Positions 51,656 through 60,789 of a DNA stretch of 64,000 nucleotides are shown piece by piece. The translations under genes were made by a program, and so were the position numbers. Every line of letters starts with the position of its first letter. Positions within the stretch are counted from its first letter, which is position 1. This DNA is from Bifidobacterium imperatoris (GTDB taxonomy: Bacteria > Actinomycetota > Actinomycetes > Actinomycetales > Bifidobacteriaceae). Location: the NCBI RefSeq assembly GCF_002860405.1, contig NZ_NMWV01000012.1, positions 15,158 to 79,157 on the forward strand. Reading direction: 5' to 3'. Below the pieces are notes generated by a model, which searched no databases, was not told the DNA's origin, and saw only the letters and a list, made by a program, of their open reading frames with translations.

Positions 51656-52798
51656 TTACAGATGTTCGACCACGTAGTCGATGCACTTGGTCAGGTTCAC
51701 CACATCCGCAGGTTCCACTGAAGGGAATACGCCGATACGCAACTGGTTGCGACCAAGCTTGCGGTATCCGGCGCAATCCACAATGCCGTTTTCGCGCAGC
51801 AAAGCCAGTACCTGATTGGCTTGCACGCGCTCATCTAAATCAATGGTGACTACCGCGTTGGAACGTGCATCATAGTCGGAGACGAATGGCTGCGCATAAT
51901 CGGAATGCTCCGCCCATGAATACAGCAGGGACGCAGATTTGGCGCAACGTGCAGTGGCCCAATCTAGGCCGCCGTTATCGTTCAGCCAGCGAACCTGATT
52001 CTCCATCATGATGAGGTTGGCCACGGAAGGCGTGTTCAGCGTTTGATCCTTGCGGGAGTTCTCCAGTGCCTTGGTCAGCGAGAGGAATGGCGGAACCCAA
52101 CGGCGTGCGCCATCCAGATGTGCGCTGGATTCCACACCGGCCGCACGCTCGATGGCTGCGGGGGAGAGCACTGCGATCCAAAGTCCGCCGTCCGAGCCGA
52201 ATGCCTTCTGTGGGGAGAAGTAATACACGTCGGTTTGGCTGATATCAATAGGCAGGGCTCCTGCCGCGCTGGTGCCGTCGATAACGGTTAGGGCGCCGGC
52301 TTCCTGGCTGCCGGGAACACGGTGAATCGGAGCCGCTACACCGGTGGAAGTTTCGTTATGTGCCCAGCAGTAGGTGTCCACGCCTTCGGTGAATTCCGGA
52401 AGTCGATACGTACCCGGCTCAGAAGAGAAGATCGCCGGTTCTTCAAGGAATGGTGCGTTTGCAGCGGAAGCTGCGAATTTGGCGCTGAACGAGCCATAGG
52501 TGCCGAATGCGGCACGGCGTGTAATCAGAGACGCGCATGCGATTTCCCAGAATGCGCTGGCGCCGCCATTGCCCAGCGCCACCTCATAACCGTCCGGCAG
52601 CTTGAAGAAAGCGTGCAATCCTTCGCGAATGGAACCGACGAGTTGCTTTACCGGGAGCTGACGGTGGGAGGTGCCCAGCAGTGTGGTGGCGCCGGCGTCA
52701 AGAGAGGCAATCTGCTCTGAGCGCACCTTGCTTGGGCCGGAGCCGAAGCGGCCGTCCTTGGGCTTTATTGAATCGGGAATCTTTACTGTCGTAGTCAC
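51656..52798 (-). CDS. serC: Phosphoserine aminotransferase
   Basis: PLP enzyme of 380 residues converting 3-phosphohydroxypyruvate to phosphoserine in serine synthesis. It belongs to the actinobacterial SerC type: N-terminal FGSGPSKVR, LGTSHRQLPVKQLV, the AHNETSTGV segment, and the PLP lysine Lys198 in YYFSPQKAFGSDGG. Normal length. It is transcribed alone, divergent from the CHAP protein gene. Confidence 0.94.
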   Translation of the reverse strand: MTTTVKIPDSIKPKDGRFGSGPSKVRSEQIASLDAGATTLLGTSHRQLPVKQLVGSIREGLHAFFKLPDGYEVALGNGGASAFWEIACASLITRRAAFGTYGSFSAKFAASAANAPFLEEPAIFSSEPGTYRLPEFTEGVDTYCWAHNETSTGVAAPIHRVPGSQEAGALTVIDGTSAAGALPIDISQTDVYYFSPQKAFGSDGGLWIAVLSPAAIERAAGVESSAHLDGARRWVPPFLSLTKALENSRKDQTLNTPSVANLIMMENQVRWLNDNGGLDWATARCAKSASLLYSWAEHSDYAQPFVSDYDARSNAVVTIDLDERVQANQVLALLRENGIVDCAGYRKLGRNQLRIGVFPSVEPADVVNLTKCIDYVVEHL

Positions 52799-52880
52799 GT
52801 CAGATAAGGGTAATCATTGCAACGGAATAATGCCAAGATTTGCTCGGTTGCCGGATTGATACGTTGTCAAAAAAGCGATA

Positions 52881-52894
52881 TCGAACCGGTTCGA
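52881..52894. promoter_or_regulatory. Perfect 14-bp palindrome in the serC/CHAP divergent region
   Basis: TCGAACCGGTTCGA lies 83 bases upstream of serC and 128 bases before the CHAP gene. It shares the TCGAAC/GTTCGA arms of actinobacterial LexA boxes, but its spacer is 2 bases instead of 4, so LexA binding is unlikely. A flanking AAAAAAGC ... GCTTTTTT pair could form a hairpin. Confidence 0.4.
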
Positions 52895-53021
52895 CACGCC
52901 CTTGTGGAGGCTTTTTTGTTATCAAATGACACATGTTCGTTGTAAAGTAGTGGGCAGTGTCGGTACAGCAGTACCTGATCATGATGTACTGTTGTCAACC
53001 AAACCAAGGAGTTTATTAGGT

Positions 53022-53975
53022 ATGAAGCATGCTTCGCATAAAGCGGCCAAGGTTTCGAGCCAGAAGTTTAGCTTAGCGAAGGCACTGTTCTCCTCTGGTA
53101 AGGGGACGCATTCCATTCGCTCTGTTCGCGCTGTGCAATCCGCGGGCGACGATGCCGCTGTTCTGGGCTTGGATCCCGCAGTGGCCGCCAAGATTAACGA
53201 GATTGCTCCGCAGACCCGACGTTCTATTCGCCAGGCCGCCCGTGCCGCCGAACGCCGCAGCCATATTCTGGCTTCCGCATCGCTGGCCGCTCTGGTTGGT
53301 ACCGCAGCTGGCGCTATAGCTTTCGCCAGCCCGGAAGAGGACTTGACGCTCGCTGATAACGCCACTACGACCACGCAGATCAAGCGCGTGAGCGATGTGA
53401 GCTCAGCTTCCCGTTCCGAGGCGCGTTCTGATCTGAGCTCGTCCAATACACAGTCCACGTCAACGGACTCCTCCAGCAGCTGGGGATTGAGCAATTCCGA
53501 AGGAACGCTGGACACCAACCTGATGAATCGCAATACCGCGCGCAACTCTGTAGTGGCTGCGCTGATGGATCAGGATCAAGGTTCGATTCCAGCTGGATTC
53601 AATCCGAACCATGATGCCGGCAAGAACCAGAACACGTATCCGTGGGGTCAGTGCACTTGGTATGCCTACCAGCGCCGCACCGAGTTGGGCCTGCCGATTG
53701 GCGGCAGCTTTGGAGATGCCCGTTCTTGGGCAAATTCCGCCAGCTCTCGTGGATACTGGGTTGACAATACCGCTCGTCATACCGGTGATGTGGTGGTCTT
53801 TGCGCCCGGTCAGGAGAACGCCGACTCCTATTACGGACATGTCGGTGTGGTGGAAAAGGTGAATTCTGATGGTTCCATCGAGATTTCCGAATCCAACTAC
53901 AAGGGCTTGGGTGTGATTTCCACTCGCACGTTTACCGCTGAGCAAGCCAGCACGTTCCAGTACATTCATTACTGA
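53022..53975 (+). CDS. Secreted CHAP-domain peptidoglycan hydrolase
   Basis: Protein of 317 residues: a basic N-terminus of about 80 residues, a signal-anchor helix (SHILASASLAALVGTAAGAI, about 82-105), and a long Ser/Thr/Asp-rich linker. The C-terminal CHAP domain has its catalytic Cys in YPWGQCTWYAYQRR, the His in YGHVGVVEKV and the final Glu/Asn in EISESNYKG. It should cleave amide bonds in peptidoglycan during cell separation or remodelling. The start at 53022 has AAGGAG about 10 bases upstream. A second hydrolase gene follows. Confidence 0.9.
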   Translation: MKHASHKAAKVSSQKFSLAKALFSSGKGTHSIRSVRAVQSAGDDAAVLGLDPAVAAKINEIAPQTRRSIRQAARAAERRSHILASASLAALVGTAAGAIAFASPEEDLTLADNATTTTQIKRVSDVSSASRSEARSDLSSSNTQSTSTDSSSSWGLSNSEGTLDTNLMNRNTARNSVVAALMDQDQGSIPAGFNPNHDAGKNQNTYPWGQCTWYAYQRRTELGLPIGGSFGDARSWANSASSRGYWVDNTARHTGDVVVFAPGQENADSYYGHVGVVEKVNSDGSIEISESNYKGLGVISTRTFTAEQASTFQYIHY

Positions 53976-54140
53976 CGGTATGTATTGCCGGCATACTTGT
54001 ACTGCCAGTATTCATGCTGCTCATACCGTAGATTGATACCGTATTCCTCACGACACGCCGAAGGATGTCTGCTATCTCATAGCTTGGTATTCCGCTATGA
54101 GCAAGCTTTGTTGATTGGTGCAGTGTACAGTAAGGGTTTT

Positions 54141-54878
54141 ATGAAGACCAATTCTGTGATTTCTTCTGTGGTGGCAGTGTGCGCCGCAGCCGCATGCTTG
54201 TTTGCCTTTGTCCCGGCCGCATCCGCGGCTTCGACTCAGGAAACCGTCACTTCCACGAAATCCTTCCCCGCATATACGCAGGTACGCAAGGATTTCACTG
54301 CCGAAGCTACTTCTACCGAGGTGGACAGTGATGCTAGCTGGGGAGACGTGGAAAGCCTGAACGTTCCCCAAACCCAGTCTCAGGCGGAAAAGGATGCCGA
54401 GGCTCAGAAGAAAGCCCAGGAAGAAGCCGCCAAGAAGGCTGCTGAGCAGACTCAATCCCAATCACAGGCGGCAAGCCGCAGTGATTCTCGCTCCACGCTG
54501 AGCTACTCCGATTCTGGAAGCGCAGCCTCCGCCGGTGCCGCAGCTTCCATTGACCGCGCTTATTCACTGATTGGTAGCTCGATGGACTGCACGGCGCTGG
54601 TTACCAAGGCACTGGCCGCACGAGGCATTAATTTCCACGGCTGGCCTGAAGAGTACGTGAACGTACCTGGCGGCTATGTGGTCACCGATGGCACGTTGGA
54701 GCCGGGCGACATTTTGATTTACAAGTACACCAATGGCACCAATGGTGGCGTGCACTATGATCATGTGGCGCTCTATGTTGGCGGTGGCAAGGCCATTCAC
54801 GGTGGCTGGACTGGCGGTGTTGTGGCACTGGCCGGCACGCTGCCGAACAAGCTCACCACTGTGGTGCGCATTCCGTAA
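54141..54878 (+). CDS. Secreted NlpC/P60-like hydrolase
   Basis: Protein of 245 residues: signal peptide (1-29, SVVAVCAAAACLFAFVPAASA), a coiled-coil stretch of charged residues (SQAEKDAEAQKKAQEEAAKK), a Ser-rich linker and a C-terminal cysteine peptidase domain. The catalytic Cys is in GSSMDCTALVTKAL, followed by LEPGDILIY and His in HYDHVALYVGGGKAIHGG. It probably acts on the cell wall with the CHAP enzyme before it. Only AAGGG, 4 bases from the ATG, serves as ribosome site. Confidence 0.88.
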   Translation: MKTNSVISSVVAVCAAAACLFAFVPAASAASTQETVTSTKSFPAYTQVRKDFTAEATSTEVDSDASWGDVESLNVPQTQSQAEKDAEAQKKAQEEAAKKAAEQTQSQSQAASRSDSRSTLSYSDSGSAASAGAAASIDRAYSLIGSSMDCTALVTKALAARGINFHGWPEEYVNVPGGYVVTDGTLEPGDILIYKYTNGTNGGVHYDHVALYVGGGKAIHGGWTGGVVALAGTLPNKLTTVVRIP

Positions 54879-54906
54879 GCTTTTCAAGCTGTAACGCTTG
54901 TATTAA

Positions 54907-54946
54907 GGGCTCTGTAGGCATGATTTGCATGTCTGCAGAGCCTTTT
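54907..54946 (+). terminator. Terminator after the NlpC/P60 gene
   Basis: GGGCTCTGTAGGCAT (54907-54921) pairs with an imperfect complement ending CTGCAGAGCC (to 54942), followed by TTTT. Confidence 0.8.
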
Positions 54947-55084
54947 GCGTTATGTGCATGGTTGTGTGCGAGCTCACTGTTTTGTAGAACATTTCTGCAT
55001 TTTCGTTACCGGCTCATGCGAGTGTCGCGCGGTATTGTTGGAGATATGCGGTACTGATGCCGCAATAACTTCAAGGAGGTCGTC

Positions 55085-56122
55085 ATGATTAACGACAAGG
55101 CCATTCTCGTCGGCGTTGACGGGTCGCATGCCAGCTATAAGGCAACATGGTGGGCCGCGAATTATGCGAAGCATGCCGGACTCACGTTGCAGATTGTCTG
55201 CGCGTATTCCCTGCCCAGCTATGCCGCTGTTTCATTTGATGCTACGTACACGGCAATGGGGGATGATAACGCCGCGCATTCGGATGCTCAGGAGATTCTG
55301 TCCAAGGCCAAGGCCATTGCTGATGAGCAGGGCGTCGAGGCCGCTACGCTGATTGTTACCGGCGACCCTGCGTCCGTGTTCGTCGAATTGTCTCGTAACT
55401 ACAACCTGATTGTGATTGGCAACCGTGGTAAAGGCGGATTGGCCGAGCGCTTGCTGGGCACCACATCCTCCTCGCTGCCGGCATACGCCTACTGTCCGAT
55501 TGTGGTGGTGCCGTATACCGATGACGATGGCAATCTGATGCATTTGAATAACACCATCACCAAGGTGGCAGTCGGTTCCGACGAATCCAAGTGGGGTCTG
55601 AAGGCTCTGGAGATTGCCGCCGACTTCGCTACTTGCTGGGATGCCGAGCTTGATGTACTCTCCGCCGTGCCGAACCTGAAGGGCATAGATGGTGAGGACG
55701 ATGTGTTGAAGTCGTATGAGGACGATTTGGAAGTCCGCATCAAGCCGTTGCAGGAGTCTCATCCAAACCTGAAGATCAACAAGCGTATCGTCTCCGGTCC
55801 GGCCGTCAGCGCGTTGACCAAGGCCAGCTACGATCACGATGTTGTGGTGGTTGGTTCCCGTGGCCGCGGTGGTTTCACTGGTCTGCTGCTGGGCTCCACC
55901 AGCCAGGGTTTGCTGCAGCACGCGGTCGGCCCAGTGTATGTGGTGCCGCGTAAGTATGTCGAAGCCGCGGAATCCCGTCTGGACACCGTGCCGAGCTCTC
56001 CGGCTGAAGTGCCTACCAAGTCGCTGGAGGAGATTGCCGGCGTTGAGGAGATCCCGGTGACCAAGGCTGAGCCGGAAGTCGTCAAGGAAATCGAGAAGAC
56101 CATCGATCCTGAGCGTCAATAA
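55085..56122 (+). CDS. Universal stress protein, tandem UspA domains
   Basis: Cytosolic protein of 345 residues with two Usp domains (3-143 and 160-297). Both keep the ATP-binding signature: GNRGKGGLAERLLGTTSSSL and GSRGRGGFTGLLLGSTSQGL. The first strand of each reads ILVGVDGSHAS and VAVGSDESKW. A 45-residue Glu/Pro-rich tail is added. AAGGAGG precedes the start. Role in stress survival is inferred from the family; no regulator is adjacent. Confidence 0.92.
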   Translation: MINDKAILVGVDGSHASYKATWWAANYAKHAGLTLQIVCAYSLPSYAAVSFDATYTAMGDDNAAHSDAQEILSKAKAIADEQGVEAATLIVTGDPASVFVELSRNYNLIVIGNRGKGGLAERLLGTTSSSLPAYAYCPIVVVPYTDDDGNLMHLNNTITKVAVGSDESKWGLKALEIAADFATCWDAELDVLSAVPNLKGIDGEDDVLKSYEDDLEVRIKPLQESHPNLKINKRIVSGPAVSALTKASYDHDVVVVGSRGRGGFTGLLLGSTSQGLLQHAVGPVYVVPRKYVEAAESRLDTVPSSPAEVPTKSLEEIAGVEEIPVTKAEPEVVKEIEKTIDPERQ

Positions 56123-56151
56123 GCTAGCGCTATAATATCCTGCGCAAAAGC

Positions 56152-56275
56152 ACATTTCCACGGTGTGGCAAAACTTCCACGGTGTGGTAAGCGAAAACCC
56201 TGTGATTTCACCAAAAAGGCGAAATCACAGGGTTTTAAAAAACCACACGGTGGAGAATTAACCACACCGTGGTTG
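56152..56275. repeat. Nested symmetric repeat between usp and osmC
   Basis: Two CCACGGTGTGG units (56158, 56177) precede a perfect 16-bp hairpin, AAAACCCTGTGATTTC (56194-56209) with GAAATCACAGGGTTTT (56221-56236), and two inverted units CCACACGGTGG and CCACACCGTGG follow. It separates convergent genes and likely terminates both transcripts. Confidence 0.88.
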
Positions 56276-56297
56276 CGTGAACCGGGAAAATGGAAGA

Positions 56298-56711
56298 CTA
56301 GTGCTTGATGGTCACGTTCATGCGCACGGGGGTCTCCTGCACATAGGTGTGCTTGACCGTGCAGCCCTTGTCGATATGGCGGGTGATGCGTTCCTTGAGC
56401 TTTTCGGCGTCTTCATCGGAAAGACCGGCATCGGAGGCATCTACCACAACCTGCTCGTCAAAGCCGGTGTAAGCGTCGTTCTCGGGGTCATAGGAGCCAT
56501 CCACCACGATTTTGGCGCCCTTGCCCTCGCCGAGCGTATGCTCGATGGCGAACTGGCTAGAAAGCGCAGCACAGCCGGCCAGAGCCACCTTCATCAGATC
56601 GCCCGGAGTGAACTGACCGCGATCTTTACCGAACTTGATGTGTGCGCCATCATCGCTGAACGCATCCCATGAACCGTCCTTGTTACGCTCCACCCACAGT
56701 CGCTTACCCAT
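56298..56711 (-). CDS. OsmC/Ohr-family peroxide-reducing protein
   Basis: Protein of 137 residues with the two redox cysteines of the family: the first in VALAGCAALSSQFAIE and the second in IDKGCTVKHTYVQETPV. OsmC/Ohr proteins reduce organic hydroperoxides. AAGGAGG precedes the ATG. Subfamily (OsmC or YhfA-like) cannot be settled by eye. Confidence 0.88.
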   Translation of the reverse strand: MGKRLWVERNKDGSWDAFSDDGAHIKFGKDRGQFTPGDLMKVALAGCAALSSQFAIEHTLGEGKGAKIVVDGSYDPENDAYTGFDEQVVVDASDAGLSDEDAEKLKERITRHIDKGCTVKHTYVQETPVRMNVTIKH

Positions 56712-56870
56712 AGTGTGCCTCCTTACGGCATCTCATGGCATTGATTGACCTCTCCATTATGCCTCGAGCACAGTGGTTCCGGGAGTATGAATCATGTAAT
56801 GGCCGTGGATTATCCAGTCATGACGCCAATGCGATGTTGAGGTCTTGCCCCTGCCGCTACCATAGTGCGC

Positions 56871-57743
56871 ATGGCTTTGACCGAAGAACAACTTGCAGAA
56901 ATCCGTTCACGTATCCCCGCTCGTCCGCAAACCAACATTCCCATGCCTTATGAGGATTTGGTACGCAAGATTCTGACCGAAGGCACGCTGAAGTCCGACC
57001 GTACCGGTACGGGCACGATTTCCCTATTCGGCCAGCAGATGCGGTTCGATATCTCCAGTTATTTCCCATTGCTCACCACGAAGACAGTGTTCTTCAAAGG
57101 TTTGGCATATGAGCTGTTGTGGTTCCTGAAAGGCTCTACCAATGTGCGTTGGCTACAGGAACATAATGTGCATATTTGGGATGAATGGGCGGACGAAAAC
57201 GGCGATTTGGGCCCTGTATACGGCGCACAATGGCGTTCGTGGCCGGCTCCTACGCCTGAAAACCCCAATCACACCATCGATCAGATTGCCAATGTGATGG
57301 ATTTGATTAAAAACCATCCGGATTCTCGCCGCATGGTGGTCTCGGCATGGAATCCGGCAGAGGTGGAGAACATGGCTCTGCCGCCATGTCATGCGCTGTT
57401 CCAGTTCTATGTGGCAAACGGCAAGCTGTCTTGCCAGCTCTATCAGCGTTCCTGCGACATGTTCCTCGGCGTGCCGTTCAACGTGGCCTCCTACTCGCTG
57501 CTGACTCTGATGATGGCACAGCAGGCTGGGCTCGAACCTGGCGAATTTGTCTGGACCGGTGGCGACTGCCATGTGTATGACAATCACATTGAGCAAGTGC
57601 TCGAACAGTTGGGGCGCGATCCCTACCCGTACCCGCAGATTGAGATTCGTAAGGCTGATTCGATTTTCGACTACCAGTACGAGGACTTCACCATCGTGGG
57701 TTACCAGCATCACCCCACCATCAAGGCACCTGTGGCCGTCTGA
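56871..57743 (+). CDS. thyA: Thymidylate synthase
   Basis: Makes dTMP from dUMP using methylene-tetrahydrofolate. 290 residues; folate/dUMP signature [18 protein letters not shown], catalytic Cys173 in [26 protein letters not shown] and the C-terminal IKAPVAV. A GTG at 56865 is an alternative start. The folA gene, which regenerates the tetrahydrofolate it consumes, lies 152 bases downstream. Confidence 0.97.
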   Translation: MALTEEQLAEIRSRIPARPQTNIPMPYEDLVRKILTEGTLKSDRTGTGTISLFGQQMRFDISSYFPLLTTKTVFFKGLAYELLWFLKGSTNVRWLQEHNVHIWDEWADENGDLGPVYGAQWRSWPAPTPENPNHTIDQIANVMDLIKNHPDSRRMVVSAWNPAEVENMALPPCHALFQFYVANGKLSCQLYQRSCDMFLGVPFNVASYSLLTLMMAQQAGLEPGEFVWTGGDCHVYDNHIEQVLEQLGRDPYPYPQIEIRKADSIFDYQYEDFTIVGYQHHPTIKAPVAV

Positions 57744-57895
57744 CTTCGCCAGCTTGCAACCTTCCTCCGCTAATAGTGCGGAGCCTCACCTTGCCTAAGG
57801 ACAGTCCACTGGACTGTCCTTTTGACGGCTCGGCAGTCTGACACATCAACTACACTAAGGCCCAGTTCCGTTGAATCCAGGAGGAGTAAAGCGAA

Positions 57896-58558
57896 ATGGA
57901 GCATGACAGTAGCCGTAGCGGCTATCACGAACCCGAGCCCGGGTCTGCCGGGCTGTCTGCTAACGAAGAGGATTGGGGAGATGATTTCCCTAAGACTTTT
58001 TCGGTGAATCTCATTTGGGCCGAGGCTCGCGACAAAGAAGGTCGCACGGGCGCTATCGGCTTTAATGGCGGAATGCCGTGGCATTGCGCCGAAGACATGA
58101 AACATTTCAAGGAGCTGACGGTTTCTCACCCCGTGATTATGGGTCGCAAGACTTGGGAGTCATTGGGCTTGAAGTACCGTCCGCTGCCTAACCGAGACAA
58201 TATCGTCGTTTCTCGTGATCCGCTGTATAGCGCCCCTGGCGCCACAGTGGTGACGAGTCTTGACGATGCGCTCGACCTGGCCCGCCAGGAGGCGATTCCG
58301 GACGATGGTCTGGACCGCTCCGAAATCTGGGTTATCGGTGGAGCCCAACTGTTCGCCGAGGCGTTGCCATTCGCCAACAAGGCATATGTGACGCTGTTGG
58401 ATGCGCAAGTGGATGCCGATTCCTACGCGCCTGATATGAAAGCGCTGGTTGAAGCCGGCCTGTGGCAGGAAGTTGAAGTAGGGGAGCGTTTGAAGCCCGC
58501 CAACCCTGATTGCGGCATTGCCTCCTACCAGTTCTGCATTCTGACGAAAACCAAGTAA
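57896..58558 (+). CDS. folA: Dihydrofolate reductase
   Basis: Reduces dihydrofolate to tetrahydrofolate, working with ThyA. 220 residues, longer than most because of about 35 extra N-terminal residues (MEHDSSRSGYHEPEPGSAGL). Family motifs: GFNGGMPWHCAEDMKHFKELT, MGRKTWESLG, NIVVSRDP and WVIGGAQLFAEAL. AGGAGGAG stands 9 bases before the ATG, supporting the extended start. Confidence 0.95.
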   Translation: MEHDSSRSGYHEPEPGSAGLSANEEDWGDDFPKTFSVNLIWAEARDKEGRTGAIGFNGGMPWHCAEDMKHFKELTVSHPVIMGRKTWESLGLKYRPLPNRDNIVVSRDPLYSAPGATVVTSLDDALDLARQEAIPDDGLDRSEIWVIGGAQLFAEALPFANKAYVTLLDAQVDADSYAPDMKALVEAGLWQEVEVGERLKPANPDCGIASYQFCILTKTK

Positions 58559-58597
58559 TACGCAGCCAAACGGCTGTGTACGAGATGAAAGTTATCG

Positions 58598-59125
58598 ATG
58601 AGCAACGCTACCCATCCCTATACCGTAATGACCGTGTGCACCGGCAATATCTGCCGCTCTCCGATGGGAGAGATTATTCTGCGCCACTTCTTTAATGAGC
58701 GTGGATTAGGCAGCAAAGTGAACGTGGAATCCAGCGGTGTATCGGATGAGGAGTGGAGCCATCCGATTGATCCGCGCGCTGTGCGTGTGCTGCGTGAGCG
58801 TGGTTACGGCGATGAAATCCCGCGTGATCACTTCGCTCACCGCATTTCCCGCGACGAAATCAACCGTACCGATTTGTTCCTGCCGATGACCGCATCGCAT
58901 ATGCGTGCGTTGCTGCGTATGCTGCCGGCCGGCAAGCGCGCCGAAGTACATATGTACCGCAGTTTCGACCCGAATCTGCCCAAGCCAAAGCCTGGGCGCG
59001 AGGATCAGATTGATCTGGTGGATCCTTGGTATGGCGGACAGCATGAATTCGAAGTCGCCATCGATCAGATCGAAGAAGTTGCCCCCTACATTGTTGATTG
59101 GGTAGAGAAGCAACTTCAGGACTGA
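58598..59125 (+). CDS. Low-molecular-weight protein tyrosine phosphatase
   Basis: Protein of 175 residues with the P-loop VCTGNICRSPMGE (Cys14, Arg20) and the general acid Asp in DLVDPWYGG. It removes phosphate from tyrosine residues; in other actinobacteria such enzymes act on capsule/kinase systems, but no partner is in the window. Terminator follows. Confidence 0.93.
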   Translation: MSNATHPYTVMTVCTGNICRSPMGEIILRHFFNERGLGSKVNVESSGVSDEEWSHPIDPRAVRVLRERGYGDEIPRDHFAHRISRDEINRTDLFLPMTASHMRALLRMLPAGKRAEVHMYRSFDPNLPKPKPGREDQIDLVDPWYGGQHEFEVAIDQIEEVAPYIVDWVEKQLQD

Positions 59126-59131
59126 ATACTC

Positions 59132-59163
59132 ATAAGGCTCCCCGCGGGGAGCCTTATTTCGTT
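59132..59163. terminator. Bidirectional terminator between the phosphatase and azlD
   Basis: ATAAGGCTCCCC (59132-59143) and GGGGAGCCTTAT (59146-59157) pair perfectly with a minimal loop, followed by TTCGTTT. Confidence 0.85.
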
Positions 59164-59164
59164 T

Positions 59165-59497
59165 CTAGAACACCAGCTGCACCAGCAGCATGTACACTAT
59201 CGTGCCGGCTGCAATCGAAAGCAGCATATTGCGCTTCCACCAGTGCAACAGCACAATCACAGCGCAGGCTATAAGCTCGGGAATACCATGCGAGCCGGTG
59301 AGAATCGGCGTGTTACGCAACGCATACACCACCAACAGGCCAGTCATGGCATAAGGCAGCACAGAACCCAAATAGTTGATGAATCGTGGCGGTTCCTTGG
59401 ACTCCGGGAAAATGATGAACGGCAGGAATCGAGTCAGCATTGTGCCAACCGCTACGGCCACGATGGTGAACACCCCTTGCCAGACGGTCATAGTCAT
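59165..59497 (-). CDS. azlD: Branched-chain amino acid exporter small subunit, AzlD-type
   Basis: 110 residues and four membrane helices ([67 protein letters not shown]). The AzlD signature [19 protein letters not shown] is present. It starts just past the azlC stop, forming a two-subunit exporter with it. Confidence 0.9.
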   Translation of the reverse strand: MTMTVWQGVFTIVAVAVGTMLTRFLPFIIFPESKEPPRFINYLGSVLPYAMTGLLVVYALRNTPILTGSHGIPELIACAVIVLLHWWKRNMLLSIAAGTIVYMLLVQLVF

Positions 59498-59499
59498 GA

Positions 59500-60324
59500 T
59501 TATCGAACCTCCTGCGAAGCATCGGTGTTCTCGGACTCGATGTTGAGCGTATCCAGATGAGGCCGCAATATGGTGAACAGCACCAGCATGGCAATCAACG
59601 CGGGAATCATGAAGTTCTCGGCACCGAAAATCACGAGGCATGCAAGCGCTGCGAGCACACCAATAATTGCGGACAGTCGTTCGCGATGCTTGCCGCCGAG
59701 CCATTGGTCAAGGAAAATCACTAGAAACAGCGCGGTGAGCACAAAATCAAGACCGGTAGTATCAAACGGTAGATGAGAGCCGATAATACCGCCAGCAGTG
59801 GCACCGACTACCCAATAGCATTGGTTCAGCACAGTCACCCAGAAATAGAACCAGCCGCGATCCACCGTATCCGGAATGCGCGCGGTGGAATTGATGGCAT
59901 AGGTTTCATCGCACATGCCGAAAATCAGGTATGGGCGCTTCCAGCCGAGTCCTTTGAACCTGCCCAGCATGGACAGGCCATAGAACAGGTGGCGAGCGTT
60001 CACCATCAGGGCCAGCAGGAAGCCGGCGAGTGGGTTGAACGCAGAGAGTAGCAGATTCACGGTGACGAATTCCATCGAACCCGCGAAGATGAACGCGCTC
60101 ATGCACATGGGCCACACGAACGAGAAGCCTTTCGTGCCCATCAGAATGCCGTAGGAGGCGCCAAGGAACAGGAATCCGAGGCAGATGGGAACGGTGAGCG
60201 GAAACGCCGCTTTGAACGCCGCAAGACGCTTTCCAGCTCGTTGGTCTGGGGAAGCCTGCTGGCGATTGTGCAAGCGGGCGTTGGTGGGTGACGGTTCGGC
60301 CGGTCCTGTGTGCTCTTGTGCCAT
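59500..60324 (-). CDS. azlC: Branched-chain amino acid exporter large subunit, AzlC-type
   Basis: 274 residues: a hydrophilic N-terminus of about 35 residues, then about eight helices with the AzlC pattern [36 protein letters not shown] and [22 protein letters not shown] precedes the ATG at 60324. With AzlD it should export branched-chain amino acids or analogues. The leader contains an upstream reading frame and a terminator-like hairpin. Confidence 0.9.
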   Translation of the reverse strand: MAQEHTGPAEPSPTNARLHNRQQASPDQRAGKRLAAFKAAFPLTVPICLGFLFLGASYGILMGTKGFSFVWPMCMSAFIFAGSMEFVTVNLLLSAFNPLAGFLLALMVNARHLFYGLSMLGRFKGLGWKRPYLIFGMCDETYAINSTARIPDTVDRGWFYFWVTVLNQCYWVVGATAGGIIGSHLPFDTTGLDFVLTALFLVIFLDQWLGGKHRERLSAIIGVLAALACLVIFGAENFMIPALIAMLVLFTILRPHLDTLNIESENTDASQEVR

Positions 60325-60336
60325 ACGTCCCTCGTT

Positions 60337-60466
60337 ATGTTTTCGGATGCGTGGGTTGCTTGTGCAGCCGCATATGAACATACGAAAAAACCTCGACCGA
60401 TTGGCCGAGGTTTTTGTTGAAGTACCCCCAGAGAGGGGGATACGGCCCAGCGTCGTACAGGTCCAT
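60337..60466 (-). promoter_or_regulatory. Possible attenuator leader upstream of azlC
   Basis: A 43-codon frame starts at 60466 (GGAG 8 bases upstream) and stops at 60337, 12 bases before the azlC start. Inside it CCTCGGCC...GGTCGAGG folds (60385-60415) and is followed by TTTTTTCG, a terminator in the direction of azlC. The peptide has no run of Ile/Leu/Val codons but several Tyr, Phe, Trp and Pro codons near the stem. A translation-coupled attenuator is possible. Confidence 0.4.
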
Positions 60467-60490
60467 CTCCACCACTCCGGGGGCAAATAA

Positions 60491-60789
60491 ATTTACCTTC
60501 ATTACTTACAAAATCAATCATAGCAACGGTTCTCGCTTTCTTCCAATAGACACGCAAGCAGTGTTGCTCCTTAGCGTCATCTTCATGCGGCTGATGGTCG
60601 AAACGACCTGTGACGAGTGATCGAATCAGCCTAAACCTCAATGATTGCAAGGCCTAAGGCACTAGAGGTGCATTTTTAGGTGCAATGGCTCGCCGAGGGC
60701 CCATTCGGCCACTTGGTGGCATTTTTGGTGGCATTTTTCCGAAGCCGTTATGCGTGCCATCGATCCTGGATTCAGCAAGGAGCATCATC
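60491..60789. other. Left edge of the mobile region
   Basis: No gene recognised. GGTGCATTTTT (60667-60677) and two adjacent copies of GGTGGCATTTTT (60715-60726, 60727-60738) precede the integrase gene; such short iterated words next to int are typical of integrase arm-binding sites. A core att site was not identified. Confidence 0.5.

Noticed and set aside
52799..53021. c-di-AMP (ydaO) riboswitch before the CHAP gene, or a LexA box at 52881
   Set aside because: No ydaO core motifs seen; the palindrome spacer is 2 bases rather than the 4 of actinobacterial LexA sites.
60325..60490. T-box riboswitch upstream of azlC
   Set aside because: The conserved T-box AGGGTGGNACCGCG sequence and specifier structure are absent.
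60491..60789. tRNA-derived attachment site for the integrase
   Set aside because: No tRNA-like fold or tRNA 3' end is present in this stretch.
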